A stretch of DNA of 64,000 nucleotides. Source: Hexactinellida sp. DTS-2022. Lineage: Eukaryota > Porifera > Hexactinellida. Where the stretch lies: contig JAPNXP010000007.1 of NCBI GenBank assembly GCA_028753945.1, forward strand, positions 3,534,001-3,598,000, given 5' to 3'. This document shows positions 22,973-34,871 of this stretch, piece after piece; positions within the stretch are counted from its first letter, which is position 1, and each line of letters starts with the position of its first letter. A model generated the notes under the pieces. It made no database searches. It worked only from the letters and a program-made list of their open reading frames with translations, and was not told where the DNA came from. The translations under genes were made by a program, and so were the position numbers.

Positions 22973-23729
22973 CCAGATTAAGACTCCACTCAATTACCTG
23001 AGTAAATTAAATACAGACCGACTCAGTAACGTGATTTGATAAAGATTATTAGAGATTCACCGTAATTTACCATTAATATCGAATACTTTTCATCAAAACA
23101 CGCTTTAGAGGGTCAGGCGTATATTTGGAATGTTTTACACATTCCTGATACATTCCAGCGATTTTATGGAAAATTCTTCCAAAAATGGTCATGTGATACA
23201 TAAAATTATCGAAATTCTATTTCGAAACCGAAATCAGCAATAAAAAGACGACATAACTTGATTTGAAAAAGTTTTATGGGGGACAAGTCCGGCGAACAGA
23301 ATCTGACGTGATTACTGTGGGCCCCAGGCTAGGAAAATTTATGATTAATTTGATTTTTTTAAGAAATTTGAAATCATTGATTTGAATGAACATAACTCAA
23401 ATTGTATAATAGGTATTCAATTGCGAATTTCGCAGTAAGTATACTTTGTAATATTACGTCGAAATAACTACGATAGCAATAGGTTTCACAATTTTCAAAT
23501 AGAAAAAATCAACTTTAAATCAATTGATTTTGATTTTGATTTATTTTAAAAATCGTTATTTTACCATTCCTGATTAGTCTGTGGCGAGCTGTTATGGCCG
23601 ATATAGACACTCTTTCAATTGCCTGAATATCCAAAAATGTTCGTACTACATCAAAGTACATGTGTACAAATTTTGGTGCTTTTATCTAAAAAATGAACAA
23701 TTGTATGGTTGTGCGGTGCACTAGATGTA

Positions 23730-23914
23730 CAGGTAAACCTCCCAAAGCGGCACCTCCGAGTAGCGGCAACCTCCGAGAAGAGTCACAAAATCATTCTCCC
23801 GATGGGTGCCGCTTTGGGAGGTTTACCTGTACGAGCAACCTCCGAGTAGCGGCAACCTCCGAGAAGCGGCACAAATCATTCTCCCGATGGGTGCCGCTTT
23901 GGGAGGTTTACCTG
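23730..23914. repeat. TA-flanked MITE with tandem duplication
   Basis: CAGGTAAACCTCCCAAAGCG at 23730 pairs with CGCTTTGGGAGGTTTACCTG ending at 23829, giving a 100-bp element. The interior and right end are then repeated once more, in tandem, to 23914, where TA follows. CAACCTCCGAG phrases are iterated. Confidence 0.7.
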
Positions 23915-23916
23915 TA

Positions 23917-25450
23917 TTTCGAATATGCAAAATTTTGATTCCGTTACGCAAGTGATAACTTATTCATAACATTAATTTAGAAGAAAATGAGCTAATTATA
24001 TTAGAATAAGCGAAATTTATAGAAATAATCGGAATATACAAATCCTGCAGCCGTATTGTCTAAGAACTTAAGTAATAAGTTCGAACTTAGTTTAGTTCGA
24101 ACTTAAGGCGTATTCACTAAGAGTTATGTAACTTAAATTACTTAAGCAACCTCTCTAGCCTGCTTAAAGTTCGTACTTAGGTTCGAAATAACGGGTAATT
24201 AATTACCGTTATTTCCAATTTGAATTCATTAATTTTTTTGAAAATTGTCTCCAATACTTTTTTTATCTGGCTTAGAAAAAGAGAAACTACACATAATAAC
24301 AAAAATTAAGCTGACTAGAACGTAGGCTCTTTCTAATTAAAAACGAACAAATGCATACCGTAAACTGGGGCGATTTACGTAGGTCCATAATGTTGGCTTT
24401 GGCCCAAAAATAATAATGTATGTAGAGCATAAATTGACCGATTGATCAGGATAAGATGATCAGGGAAATATAATTTCGTCTATCTTCGAAAAATAGGAAT
24501 TCAAATGTCTTATGTGTAAATAGATATTTATAAAATTGATAATGCATTGGCTCAATTGTAAAAAAATATCACAAAAGAGAACTTGCATTAAATTTCGTTC
24601 TTACATAAGCTCAAAATGTATATGGAGTACAATTATGGAATCTTACATATCCTAGCAATTCATGTCTTACAGATCTACAGTGAACTTATCAATGCAATTA
24701 GTGCTCCGGGGGAAATTTTCCATCTCTTTATAAGCGGATGATTCGTTATATCCGTCTTGGTTATAACACGAGTGTGAAGTTGGCGCAGTATTCAACTGAT
24801 CACAGATCAAATCCAAATTTGAGGCCCTTCCCATAATTGGATTTGGCCAAAAATTAACATCTTAAAGGGGAGATAGGGGCGTTTTTGATTCTGAATAAAA
24901 TATTGTATCTATTTTCTACATTATGTCTGAGCACACAAAAAAATTTCTATTGACAAGAATTTTTCGAAATTGAACTTAAAACTTTGCATACATGTTTGTG
25001 ACTAAAGAACTTTTCTTATGTCAAAATATTTCAAAAGAATATCAATATTCCTATGAGATATAGCTTGGCAAAGTAGAACATCTATTCATATATATATAAA
25101 TATTGATCGAGTGAACAAGTACATGTGCTACTGTATTCATCTATTTGGTGATAATTCTATAGTGATTTATTATACTAGTTTAGCGTTTCCAATTTGTCTT
25201 TGCCATTGTCAATTATATACAGCTTAGTTCTCGTATTTTCTGCTCAACATTTATACTGCATTCAAAACTCTAAATTATTATTTACTACTATCATACAAAC
25301 ACAACTGATGTTTTAATACACAATACCTCACAGACAATACCTAATACAGAATAAACATATAATATTAACTTTTGTATGTAAGATGAGAGAGAGTTTTAGA
25401 TTCTCTCACTGGTCTTCTTTGAAGATGTATATAGCGAATTTGTTTGGAAT
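23917..25450. other. No gene seen; fragments of elements
   Basis: At 24061-24190 there is a fragment related to the element at 6614 (GCGTATTCACTAAGAG plus ACTTAAG phrases). At 24720-24775 a TTATAAGCGGATGATTCG phrase looks like a solo pogo-type end. No coding was found. Confidence 0.4.
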
Positions 25451-25454
25451 AAAT

Positions 25455-25755
25455 TAGACCACTACGCGGGGAGGGTTAATAAATTCGGGTTGCGGACGGG
25501 GCGGGTGCGTGTCACGGATTTTCATTCGGGTTGGTGTGGGGCACCGCGGGTTAGTTGCAAGAGAATAACTTTCAGAGGAATTAAGTCACTGATTAAAGTA
25601 TATTACAATTTTAATTGAGCACCGTCTAGCTTTCCAATTAATATAATACTCAACGTAATACCTGCGAAATATTATGTTGACAGCGCGAGTTGCGGGTTGG
25701 TAATTTCGGGTTAGATTCGTGTTGATTTGGTTATACGACCCGCGCAGAAGTCTAG
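25455..25755. repeat. Possible hAT MITE (TAGAC..CGCGGG ends)
   Basis: TAGACCACTACGCGGG at the left and the complement of CCCGCGCAGAAGTCTA at the right form imperfect ends. GGGTTGCGG-type phrases inside repeat near both ends. No duplication was established. Confidence 0.45.
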
Positions 25756-25964
25756 TGTAATTTTGTGGGTCTAGTGTCTTGTTTTGAGGGAAATTTATCA
25801 ATATATTCACCAAGTCTCATCTTTTTGAGTAGATAATCATAGGATGGCTATCTGTTACTGTGGTCTGTAGATGATCATGCGTAGTTGTGTGTTGTTTCCA
25901 TAAATATTCCAGTCGGAAGATTAATTTACTTCAAGGTGTTGCATTAGTCAATATTATTAATGTA

Positions 25965-26140
25965 CAGTCGAAATCGGATTATTTTTTTTATTGGATTATT
26001 TTGTCCTATTATTCGAGGAAAATTATGATACGTATATATTCCATTTTGCATGGATATCGCGCCGGGTTTATTTGTCTTATCGGATTATTTTGTCGAATTA
26101 TTCATGAAAAGAATTGGACAAAATAATCCGATTTCGACTG
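25965..26140. repeat. TA-target MITE (CAGTCGAAATCGGATT ends), copy 1
   Basis: CAGTCGAAATCGGATTATTT and its complement at the right end (AATAATCCGATTTCGACTG) are flanked by TA at 25963-25964 and 26141-26142. GGATTATTTTGTC is repeated inside. A second copy is at 53524-53703. Confidence 0.8.
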
Positions 26141-26245
26141 TAATTAGTTATAAAGATATTTTTTGCGTTTGAAGCTTTACTTGTATTAAAGAGACTACGA
26201 TCTAGAGAACTATTAGTTGTATATTCAGGATTAAAAAGAATTGGT

Positions 26246-26412
26246 GATTGATGGAAGGGTCTTTGATGAGCTGAATGGTTTGAAGAATAATCCATCTTAT
26301 TGTAGTAAATGGACTATAAGCTGTGGAGATGCTAATAGGAATATAACTGTTCTATTAAGTATTGAGAAGGATTGGTGATTGATGGAAGGGTTTTTGATGA
26401 AATGATAGCCGG
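26246..26412. repeat. Local direct duplication
   Basis: The phrase GGTGATTGATGGAAGGGT, followed by C/T TTTGATGA, occurs at about 26244-26270 and again at about 26366-26400, in a tandem arrangement about 120 bp apart. Confidence 0.5.
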
Positions 26413-27653
26413 CTAAAATCCTTCAGGTGGCATTAGATCAGTATTACATTCCATTAAATAAACTTCCTTAATTTTTAATACAAACTGAGAGAGAATTAGC
26501 TAATTTAATTGATGCCTATCTAACGCTTGCCAAAAGTGCTTAATATGTAGATAACAAATAGAGTAACTAAAACTTTAATATATTTTTTCTAATTTTTTCC
26601 TTTTGATATTCCTTATGATTTTAATTTTTTGTGTATTTACATTTTAATGATTTTAATTTGATAAATTATCAGATGTAATATGAAGTAATTCCAACACCGG
26701 TTCATAATGGTTTCCTGCATGTTTTATATAACATGAACCTTCATTACTCGACGGAGGTGTATCCATTATTTGTCCTAAGTTAGCCCCCTTTCCAGAATAA
26801 ATCATCCACTTATTACCCATATCTGATGCACCCCAGGGTATTATACAGAGGGGGGGCTTCTCGGGAATACCCCCCCCCCCACCTAGCTTGAGTTCCCCCC
26901 CTGGAAATATGCTTCTAAGTTATTATTTTCAGTTAAAATTAGGTGTTTTTAGCCAAAGTGATTCAGTAGACAGATAGGTGCCAGAACCCACCAGATATAC
27001 TTTCACAAGCCAGGGTTTTATACAGGATTTAAACCAAGGGGGTGAAAAAGTGGTTATAATGCTGGATCCAAAATTGCGCCCACACAAAAGTATTCAATTT
27101 TGTTAATGGGGTAGGATGGCTTTGTGATATGAGGGTAATCATTTTTCTAGATTACTCCATTTTATTTTGGGAAAGCGCTAGCCTAAGGAAAAGTCTGCTT
27201 GTCGGTATAACTCCAAGTCAATTTTTGTTCTCTGATAGTGGCTCTAGTTGGTTAGAGTGTGATTTACTAACATTAGCAGCTGCAATCAACACAACAGATT
27301 TGGTTGGAGCAGCTGACATATAGTGTTTAATTTGGTTTATATTAATACTTAATGTTTAATTTGGTTTTTATTAGTACTTAACAATGGATATCAGAACCTT
27401 TTGGTGAGGAAGAGATCTATGGAAACTGACTTAGATAGCAGCAACGAATCCATCGATGATGGCATGAAAGACGACTTAATGGATGTCACAACAAAAGAAA
27501 ATCAGAAGGAGTCAGAACAGCTATCAAACGTCACATTCTGAACAAATCTTGTGTACCCAAACGTCCACTATGCCCCCATCTACTGGCTGTGCTCCTAAAC
27601 TAACTAAATCCCAGCGAAGTGGGATTTAGTTAAGTAAGTGTAAGTGTCCCACC

Positions 27654-28378
27654 CCGGGTTTTACACGCCTTAATTTTTTTACTCGCCATTAGCCTTGTTT
27701 TTTTTATTATTTTAAGAAAAAATAGTATGGCGAGTATGATAAATGAAAAAAAGCGAAATATAAAAATTAAGGCGAGTAAAATTATTCATTGGGTGCCAGA
27801 AAAAAAATTAAGGCTAGTAAATAAATTTATTAGATTCGAAAAAATTAAGGCGTGTAAAACTTAAGGAAAGTAAATTAAGGCGTGTAAATATTTAGTGAAC
27901 AATAGATATTCGAAACAAGTGCTTTTTGAAAGTCTTAATAAATTAACCCAATTAGTGCCAAAGGTGAATATTTTATTAAAAATCTCTAATAAGGAAAAAG
28001 CTAATATTGGTGTTTTACAAAGAGTAAACAGTAATTGTGCAAAGTATAATTTGAAAAATTGTGGCTAATCAACATTTATTCATACTTAAATGGATTAAAG
28101 GTTGTTACATGATGAGTAAAGCAATTGGGCTATGACTGAAAAAAAAAGTAAGGCGAGTAAACCAATTGGGGTATGGCCGAAAAAAAAGTAAGGCGAGTAA
28201 ACCAATTGGGGTAGGATCGAAAAAAAACTAAGGCGAGTAAACCTAGAGGGGCAATTCTGAAAAAAAAAATAAGGCTAGTAAATCAATTGGAGCTCGGACG
28301 AAAAAAAATATATGGCGAGTAGATATGAATGACCAAAATTAAGGCGCCTTAATTTTTACACTCATTTTTAGAACCCTG
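27654..28378. mobile_element. hAT MITE with AAGGCGAGTAAA minisatellite
   Basis: The ends CCGGGTTTTACACGCC (left) and the complement of AGAACCCTG (right) are flanked by an exact 8-bp duplication GTCCCACC (27646-27653, 28379-28386). The unit AAGGCGAGTAAA with an A-run is iterated many times (27690-27890 and 28135-28320). It is inserted in a fragment of the CAGTGGCGGC MITE family. Confidence 0.75.
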
Positions 28379-28386
28379 GTCCCACC

Positions 28387-28457
28387 TCATTAATGTAAGT
28401 GCCCCACCTGTGAAGTAATTGTGCCCCACCAGTGGCGGCTGGCTAGCGCCGCCACTG
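28387..28457. repeat. Fragment of CAGTGGCGGC-type hAT MITE
   Basis: TCATTAATGTAAGTGCCCCA through to AGCGCCGCCACTG matches the right part of 51557-51692. The left part reappears only up to about 27625 before the MITE at 27654. The left terminus is missing. Confidence 0.6.
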
Positions 28458-28667
28458 TTCTTGGGCATACTGTGCTAATCCAAAAGAAGGAATGTTCTGT
28501 AGAGTTTGTCAGAAAAGTGGGAACCCTCCTGCTTCTGCGAGAGGAGCATGGACCACAAGGGGTATAACGGATTGGAATCATGCCACAGATATGCTAAAGT
28601 AGCACAACAATTCCGATTGTTATAGACACTCAGTTGAAATTTCCATAATGTCCGACCAGGCTGATAA

Positions 28668-29193
28668 CAGGGTTGGGTTCAAATACATTTTTCTTGATCA
28701 AATACAAATACAAATACACTGAGCAGAAACCAAATACGAATACAATTACGCCTAAATTAATAGATTCAAATACAATTACAAATACAAATACAAATACAAA
28801 TACGATTTAGCAATTACCAAATTAAACAAAAATTCTCACAGAAAACGATAATTGTTATTAAATATTATTTCTATCATAAATTACCTAGTTTAACTATCAC
28901 TATACTTTTCTTGGTTGCAATTAATGATATGTTGTTCGAAACGTTCATCACTTAGGCGACATCTACCTGGACGAAATATTTTACCAGCAACACAATCTTT
29001 CGTGTTATAAAATTTATTTGTCAAATATAGAAACCAAATACAAATACATATATGAATACTTATTCTCGACTTCAAATACAATTACAAATACACCTAACAT
29101 ATGATATTCAAATACAGATACAAATACAAATACCCAATTTCAGAAAAATCAAATACAAATACAAGTACAAATACGTATTTGGACCCAACCCTG
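28668..29193. mobile_element. hAT MITE (CAGGGTTGGGTTCAAATAC ends)
   Basis: CAGGGTTGGGTTCAAATAC and the complement of GTATTTGGACCCAACCCTG form the ends. The duplication GCTGATAA is exact at 28660-28667 and 29194-29201. Inside are long arrays of CAAATACAAATA. Removing the element and one duplication joins SDQAD and NHQNV of the transposase in frame. A 63-codon minus-strand frame inside it is probably chance. Confidence 0.88.
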
Positions 29194-31045
29194 GCTGATA
29201 ATCATCAAAATGTATATCAACTGCAGTGTTCTGCTGCTGCTAAGGAATGGGAAGAGAGACGAATGTAAAATCGTGAAATAATTCTGAAGCTCATCCGATC
29301 TGTGTACTTCTTAGCAAAGAATCATATTCCTCATACCACCACATACGGAAACTTAGTGGATTTCCTTGTTGCCAATGGCGATGAACTACTTAAATATCAC
29401 ACTGAGGAAGGTGCTCGCAATGCAAAGTACAGGTCTTCTTTCTCAACTAAAGACATCATTGAAGCAATTGACACTTGGATTGACCGAAATTTGGAGACGA
29501 GCTTGAAGTCTAGTTCATATTTCACAATCATGGCAGATGAGTGCCAAGATGTTTCCTCCCATGAAGACCTATCCATCTGTTGTAGGTGGATAGTGAATGG
29601 TCATCCAGAAGAGCATTTTATGACAGTTCTCCATGTAACCTCCACAAATGCTGAATCAATCACCAAAGCGCTCACTTCAAATATTGAAGAGAAGGGATTT
29701 GACTACAGGAAACTTGTTGGCCAAGCCTAGATGGAGCAGCAACATTTGCCGGTGAGCACACTGGTGTTCAGAAGAGAATCCGAACACAATCAGGGCATGC
29801 TCTGTATATTCACTGTGCATGCCACAAGCTCCAGCTTGGTAGCATGCAAGCAGCAGAGAGAATACCAGAAATGAAGAGGATGTTTGGGATGATGAAAAAT
29901 CTATGGAAACTATTTTATTACTCTATTAAAAAAGCTGAAACTCTTAAAGAAATCCAAATGATTCTGCACTTGCCTCAACTCAAAGTAGTCAAGCCAAGCG
30001 ATACCCGCTGGCTTTCCCATGAACGTTGCGTTCGAGCTATCTGCAAGGAGTTACCAGCACTCATTATCACGCTTCAGCAATTGCATGAAAGTTCTGGTGA
30101 TGCCGAAGCATTTGGTATCAGCACTCTTTTGGTAAGTCAAGTAGGAATAAGTTGTATCGTCCTCCTATCAGAAGTTCTCGATCTGCTAGCAAAGTTAAAT
30201 ACGTTCATGCAGAAAAAGACAGCAGATTTCTCTAGGTTACAAGGTTTTATGGAAAATATTTTGAATGAAATAGAATCTCTGAAGCGTGAGGATGCTAAAT
30301 GGTGCACTGATGTGAACTCTCTCATTTTAGTTCTGGAGCAGAAACACAATATCATAATTGGCACAAGGGCCGGAGTTTCCAGGGGGGCGAAATCATTTGA
30401 TGGCGTGAGTGAATATCGGATAAGGGTTGCAATTCCCTACCTGTCTGTCTTGATTGAGAACATCAAAAGACGATTCTCTGACATTATAGTCAAGCTTTTA
30501 GTGGCAAGTTCCATCTTTTGTCCAGCGAAACAACCTCCTAAGGATCAGCTGGACAGTTATGGCTGTAATGAAATCTAATTACTGTCCAATTTTTATGGGC
30601 GAGCAGCATCGGTTGAATATGAAGGAGTAGCTTACACATCCCCTCCACTAATACATGCAATAAATCTAGTTTCTGAGTGGAAAGTGTTCCGAAGGGCAAT
30701 GCTCCAGGAGAAAGAAAGACTAATTGCTTCTAAGGGCAACGTAGAAATTCCGAGCATGCAGGATGTGGCAGCAGCCATGATGTCCTGCACCTCCTATGCG
30801 GATATTATCTACCATCAGTTACCCAGCTTCAAATACTATGTGATTATTTTACAGCAATTGCTCTCCATTGTTAGCACTAATACTTTGCACTATAAATAGT
30901 ATCTGGCTTCTAGGGGCTTGGCCCCTAGACCCCACTGGGGGGCGCTGCTAGCCCCCCAGACCCCCAGCTGGCTAAGCAATTTTTAGTGGATCCTGGTACT
31001 AGCAGACTTTCCCCCCCCTTAAGAAAAATCCTGTATAAAACCCTG

Positions 31046-31559
31046 CACCCATATATCAGTTTTAAGAATTAAGGCAATAGAAAATAGTTCAAAACCCCAC
31101 CCCAAGTTTGGTTCAGACGCATACGGGATTTATTTACATATTCTTTTGTATTTCGATAAGTTAAGGGGAATTTATTTTGAATAAAATTCATACATGATTC
31201 GTCAACTTACCTATTATATTATCTGTTAGTTATACTCGTATTTTGTAACTATAGTCAATACTACCAGTTACTAAATATGATAGGCTAAAGAACAAACAAT
31301 TTCAAATCGCCTGAAATAAAAATGAAAATGATGGAACTGGTTCTATTAAATTAATATCTTGTATTATGTTATCGGAATCAATTGTACAAAAACTTCGTTA
31401 CAGAATGGTAATCCTAAATTAGTACATAGCTGTATTTGACCTGAGAGTGTGAGTTTTTGAAGGATGGTAATATAACGAAAACTATACCTAGTGCTATGAT
31501 ATCTGAGTCAGTTATAATTTCAATTTCACTTGCGGGATTGGTAGTGTATTATTGAGCTT
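31046..31559. other. No gene seen
   Basis: AT-rich spacer between the hAT element and the minus-strand remnant. I see no supportable feature. Confidence 0.4.
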
Positions 31560-32757
31560 TTCTTTTTCCTTTATTTTATTTTGATTTAGTTGTTTTTCGT
31601 GGAAACTATCTGGATGCTTTTTTTGCGGCTTTTTAAATACGTCTCTTTTAACTTTCCAAATACTATATCTATTTTATTTATGTCAGGATTTATGTAACTA
31701 TTTTTATGATTTTCCTCCTTTGCCAGATCTCTTTACATTCTTCCTCATCACTAACTACAATATTTCTTTTCTTAGCCTTAAATACTCTGTGGCCCAAGGG
31801 AGGAAATGCAAATGCATATGAGGCCAATCTATCCTGTATATGCACAAAAATTTGTCGCACAAAAACGCCAACTCGAATATTTATAATAGTACCGGTGGCG
31901 TATATATTCAGTACATTTTTTTTTAATTTTTAATAATTTAAAAACTTCTATCTGTTTTAAGGTATATAAATGAATAATAAATGCGTCTTGTACCATATAT
32001 TGATGTAACCAGGTATTTGATCGTTAGATAACTCTAAACGGAAACGTCTTTGAGTTTCCAAAATATCTATTATATCGTCATTGGAGAACATATCTATAGA
32101 ATTTCAAGTCTGATATAATTCTTCTTAAAGTTTGTTGGGATTTTAGATTAGAAAAATTACCCCTTTTGAATGCCTCAATGTTGTTTTCCAATATAAATTG
32201 TCTATGAAAATATTACTTGCTGAATTATTAATTAATTGTTCCCCCATTTTTTTTCTTTCACATGAAATAATGTGACGTGCATCAGTAGTTTTATTATTTG
32301 CATGTTCTAACGAAATATCACCATTGGATTGATAGCCGATAGCTATAACATTATAATCTATTGAATTAAAATCATTTTCAATTGAAAAAAGTTACAGAAA
32401 TACAATTAGAGAATTACAAAGTGCCCACTGCCCACGCTTGGAAAACGGGGATTTAAATTTCCTACTATCACATTTTTTGAACCAATAATGTTTAAACATT
32501 AAACACAAATTTAATATATTTTAGATGTTTTTTGCAATTAGACTAGTCCATTCTATATTCAATCGATATTTACAATCATCATCTATGTAACTTATGCTAT
32601 TTAACTCCTCTCTATCTATGTAAATTCGCCGAAACAATTTCTACTATAAGATGATTTAGTATCTTTTTCAAATGCATTAATAATTGGAAAATCAACATTC
32701 TCAGGTTCACTAGAACTAACGCCAAGCATGTTTTCTAAATTATTCGAATTGCTCATC
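31560..32757 (-). pseudogene. Decayed transposase-like gene, family not named
   Basis: On the minus strand an ATG at 32757 opens MSNSNNLENMLGVSSSEPEN, later REELNSISYIDDDCKYRLN. After more breaks come IDYNVIAIGYQSNGDISLEH, TTDARHIISCERKKMGEQL, AFKRGNFSNLKSQQTLRRII and NDDIIDILETQRRFRLELSN (about 32400-31960). A further coding-like stretch, LGHRVFKAKKRNIVVSDEEE, is near 31790-31720. Several frameshifts and stops separate the blocks. It resembles a family of long uncharacterised transposon proteins known from cnidarians and insects, judged only from memory of the SCERKKMGEQL region. No function is assigned. Confidence 0.5.
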
Positions 32758-33282
32758 ATATTTAGTTTATTAAAGAAATTCTCTTTTCCACAGTAAGTGC
32801 ATCTAAGCTAATACAAACTTGAAAGCTGGAAGCAGATGGCTTATCAAGGACTTTATTCTCCAAATTAATTTAATTGCACTAGCGTTGTTTTTCCAATTAA
32901 GATACAGCTTTTTCGTTAAATAATCTCTATTCCCCCCAAATATGTCCTTGAACAGATCGCCCGAAATAGAGTTTGGGTTAGTGCAGCTCTGTGTAAAAGT
33001 GTCAAGGCTAAGGTCTCTTGTTTCACAAAATGAGACGAACTTGCATAAATTAGTGGGTAGAGCTAAAAAATATGATAAAATTTACTTTAAAGTAATTGGG
33101 TTTGGAAGGAGAATCGATAGTTACTTTTATTATAATTACCTTTGTCCATTAGAATTTATGCTAGTATCAAAAAAGATATTTTTAGAAATCAGAATAATTG
33201 TTAGGTTATCTAATTATCAATTGTTGTGGTTTTTATAGGGAAACAATTAGATGGAAAGTGTAATTTGTTTAGGATAAATACC
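32758..33282. other. No gene seen
   Basis: A 98-codon plus-strand frame at 32942-33238 has no recognisable family and lies next to decayed transposase on the other strand. I do not support it as a gene. Confidence 0.4.
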
Positions 33283-33290
33283 ATCTCTAT

Positions 33291-33925
33291 CAGAACCGTA
33301 GCAAGAAATTATAGCGCCCGGGGCAAGTAACAAAAAATGCGCCCGTAAGATATATTGGCTCTTTGGGGCACTGGAATGAGATTGCAATATTTACATGCTA
33401 TTTACAAACTCAAATCTATATACTCATATGGTATGGATCGTATGTTATAATATTTCCTTAAATATTGCTAAGTTGATAATAGTTTGGATTGTAACAGTAA
33501 ACTTTGGATTTAACGAGATAGGCTTTAGCGAGAAATCGCTGATAATGACCTTTCTCTTTCCCAGAGGGAAAAGATAAAAATATGTTTATTTCTAATAAAT
33601 GTACGTAGTTCTATTGTAAAAGTTATTCAGTTCGGAGATGCGAGAAATATTGGATTTAGATGGCATTTGTTGTTAGATCAGAAAATCTCTTCTTTACTTT
33701 AACCGTATCCACGGCATATCCCTCATCATACGGTCGAGTCGTAGCAGTCTCACTTGTATTATCCGGTTTTTGCATTGTGTTTATTCCATTCCGTTATAGA
33801 AAGGTCAATATTGGTGCTTGCATAATTGGGCGCCCCATTGCCTGGACTTTCCTCACGTTTGCGCCCCACAGTAATTTAGCGCCCGAGGCATATGCCCCGC
33901 TTGCCCCGCCCTAGTTACGGCACTG
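33291..33925. mobile_element. hAT MITE (CAG..CCGTA ends)
   Basis: CAGAACCGTAGCAAG and the complement of CTAGTTACGGCACTG form imperfect ends, followed inside by GCGCCCGGGGC and GCGCCCGAGGC. The duplication ATCTCTAT is exact at 33283-33290 and 33926-33933. The interior is non-coding. Confidence 0.8.
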
Positions 33926-34708
33926 ATCTCTATACAATTGTTTGCGGGTGTTACAATAAAACTATTATGGTTGCAACAATCTGTTGGTTGATCAGTTCGT
34001 TTGTTAATGAATCCTACAAATCCGTTATATAAAATAGTTTGAAACCACTATGATACTGGGGTGTTAAAGGGTACGAGTAGCCTTAAACTCTAGAATTTTA
34101 GTTTGCACCAAAAATGATGGCTAGAACGTCCGGAGCACATTAAACGAGATATGCTAGCAACCCCAATGTTGGGCAATACAGGAAGCTTGCTAGAATTTCC
34201 TAGATTTAGTAACCCTTGGGCCAAAGACGCCCCAGTTTACGGTAGTTAAACAATTGTGTGATGCCCAATTTACATATATTACAATGCGTCAAGAAAACTG
34301 TATACATAAAAAATAAATTATATTCGCGATTAAATCATAAATATCCTAATTATGAAATATTTAATGGCTAGCCGAGTATATAGGGTAGGATAAAATTTTG
34401 TAATTTTGTAATTCACTGATTAAATTATAGGCAATCATGAGCAAAGTTAATAGATCTGTGAACTTTTGAGTTGTGACAAATCTCATGAAACATAAACTTT
34501 GAATTGAAGATTCGGTTCATGGATGGACTTTTGTTAATTTATAAATTATAACCTATAAACGAAATATAGGCACCTTTAAGCATTTCAGCGTATAAGTAAT
34601 TTAATAAGTAACTCGTCTTGGAAATTTTAGGAGTTTAATGTTGCCAAAACATGAAGCATATTAATAGGTTTGGAAATTTTGAACCATTAAATCAGGCCAT
34701 AACATTTG

Positions 34709-34871
34709 CAGTGTTTCATACAGGATTGGCATGCATTGGGGAAAATCTGGGATTAGTAAATTCTTAAGGGGGCATAAATTAAAACTTCGTTGTGTAAGTG
34801 GTTTTCTAGGGGGGCACTTGAAGGATTATGGTGCAATGTACATCCCCTACCAACCCCTGTACGAAACCCTG
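34709..34871. repeat. Possible hAT MITE (CAGxGTTTCATACAGG ends)
   Basis: CAGTGTTTCATACAGGATTG and the complement of CCCCTGTACGAAACCCTG are inverted ends of the same type as the hAT element at 26834-31045. No matching duplication was found. Confidence 0.5.

Larger units (their letters stand above)
27419..30899 (+). pseudogene. hAT transposase pseudogene, DUF4371/ZMYM-like
   Basis: The N-terminal part is 27419-27620 (acidic, then STGCAPKLTKSQRSG after a frameshift). A TTF/BED-like zinc finger follows at 28489-28640 (MFCRVCQKSGNP, WTTRGITDWNHA and downstream H/C). From 29281 comes the catalytic core: FTIMADECQDVSSHEDL with the first acidic residue, then LDGAATFAGEHTGVQ, HCACHKLQL and PSDTRWLSHERCVRAI. 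Defects are stops at 28600-28602, 29266-29268 and 30576-30578, a frameshift at about 29727, MITEs at 27654-28378 and 28668-29193, and no hAT C-terminal dimerisation block after SFKYYVI. The DUF4371/ZMYM1-like class is recognised from motif order and was not checked by search. Confidence 0.8.
26834..31045 (+). mobile_element. Dead hAT transposon with DUF4371-type transposase
   Basis: The right end, read inward from 31045, is CAGGGTTTTATACAGGATTT. The same 20 bases stand at 27011-27030, and a related end (CAGGGTATTATACAGAGGGG) stands at 26834. Either left end could be the original, the other being a fragment. For 26834 the flanks are ATGCACCC and CACCCATA, close to an 8-bp duplication if three bases were lost; for 27011 no match exists. 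A G-run or C-run follows each end. The transposase remnant at 27419-30899 lies inside, with at least two hAT MITEs inserted in it. Confidence 0.6.

Noticed and set aside
27129..27323. 64-codon open frame as the transposase start
   Set aside because: It is not continuous with the acidic N-terminal coding that begins at 27419 and shows no family resemblance.
27601..27632. Hairpin AACTAAATCCCA...TGGGATTTAGTT as a regulatory element
   Set aside because: It lies at the junction of transposase coding and a MITE fragment and is more simply explained as element DNA.
28135..28320. AAGGCGAGTAAA array as a CRISPR
   Set aside because: The units are adjacent degenerate minisatellite copies without unique spacers, inside a hAT MITE in eukaryotic DNA.
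32942..33238. 98-codon plus-strand open frame
   Set aside because: No recognisable family, no splice or regulatory context, and it is surrounded by decayed transposon DNA. Such lengths are expected by chance.
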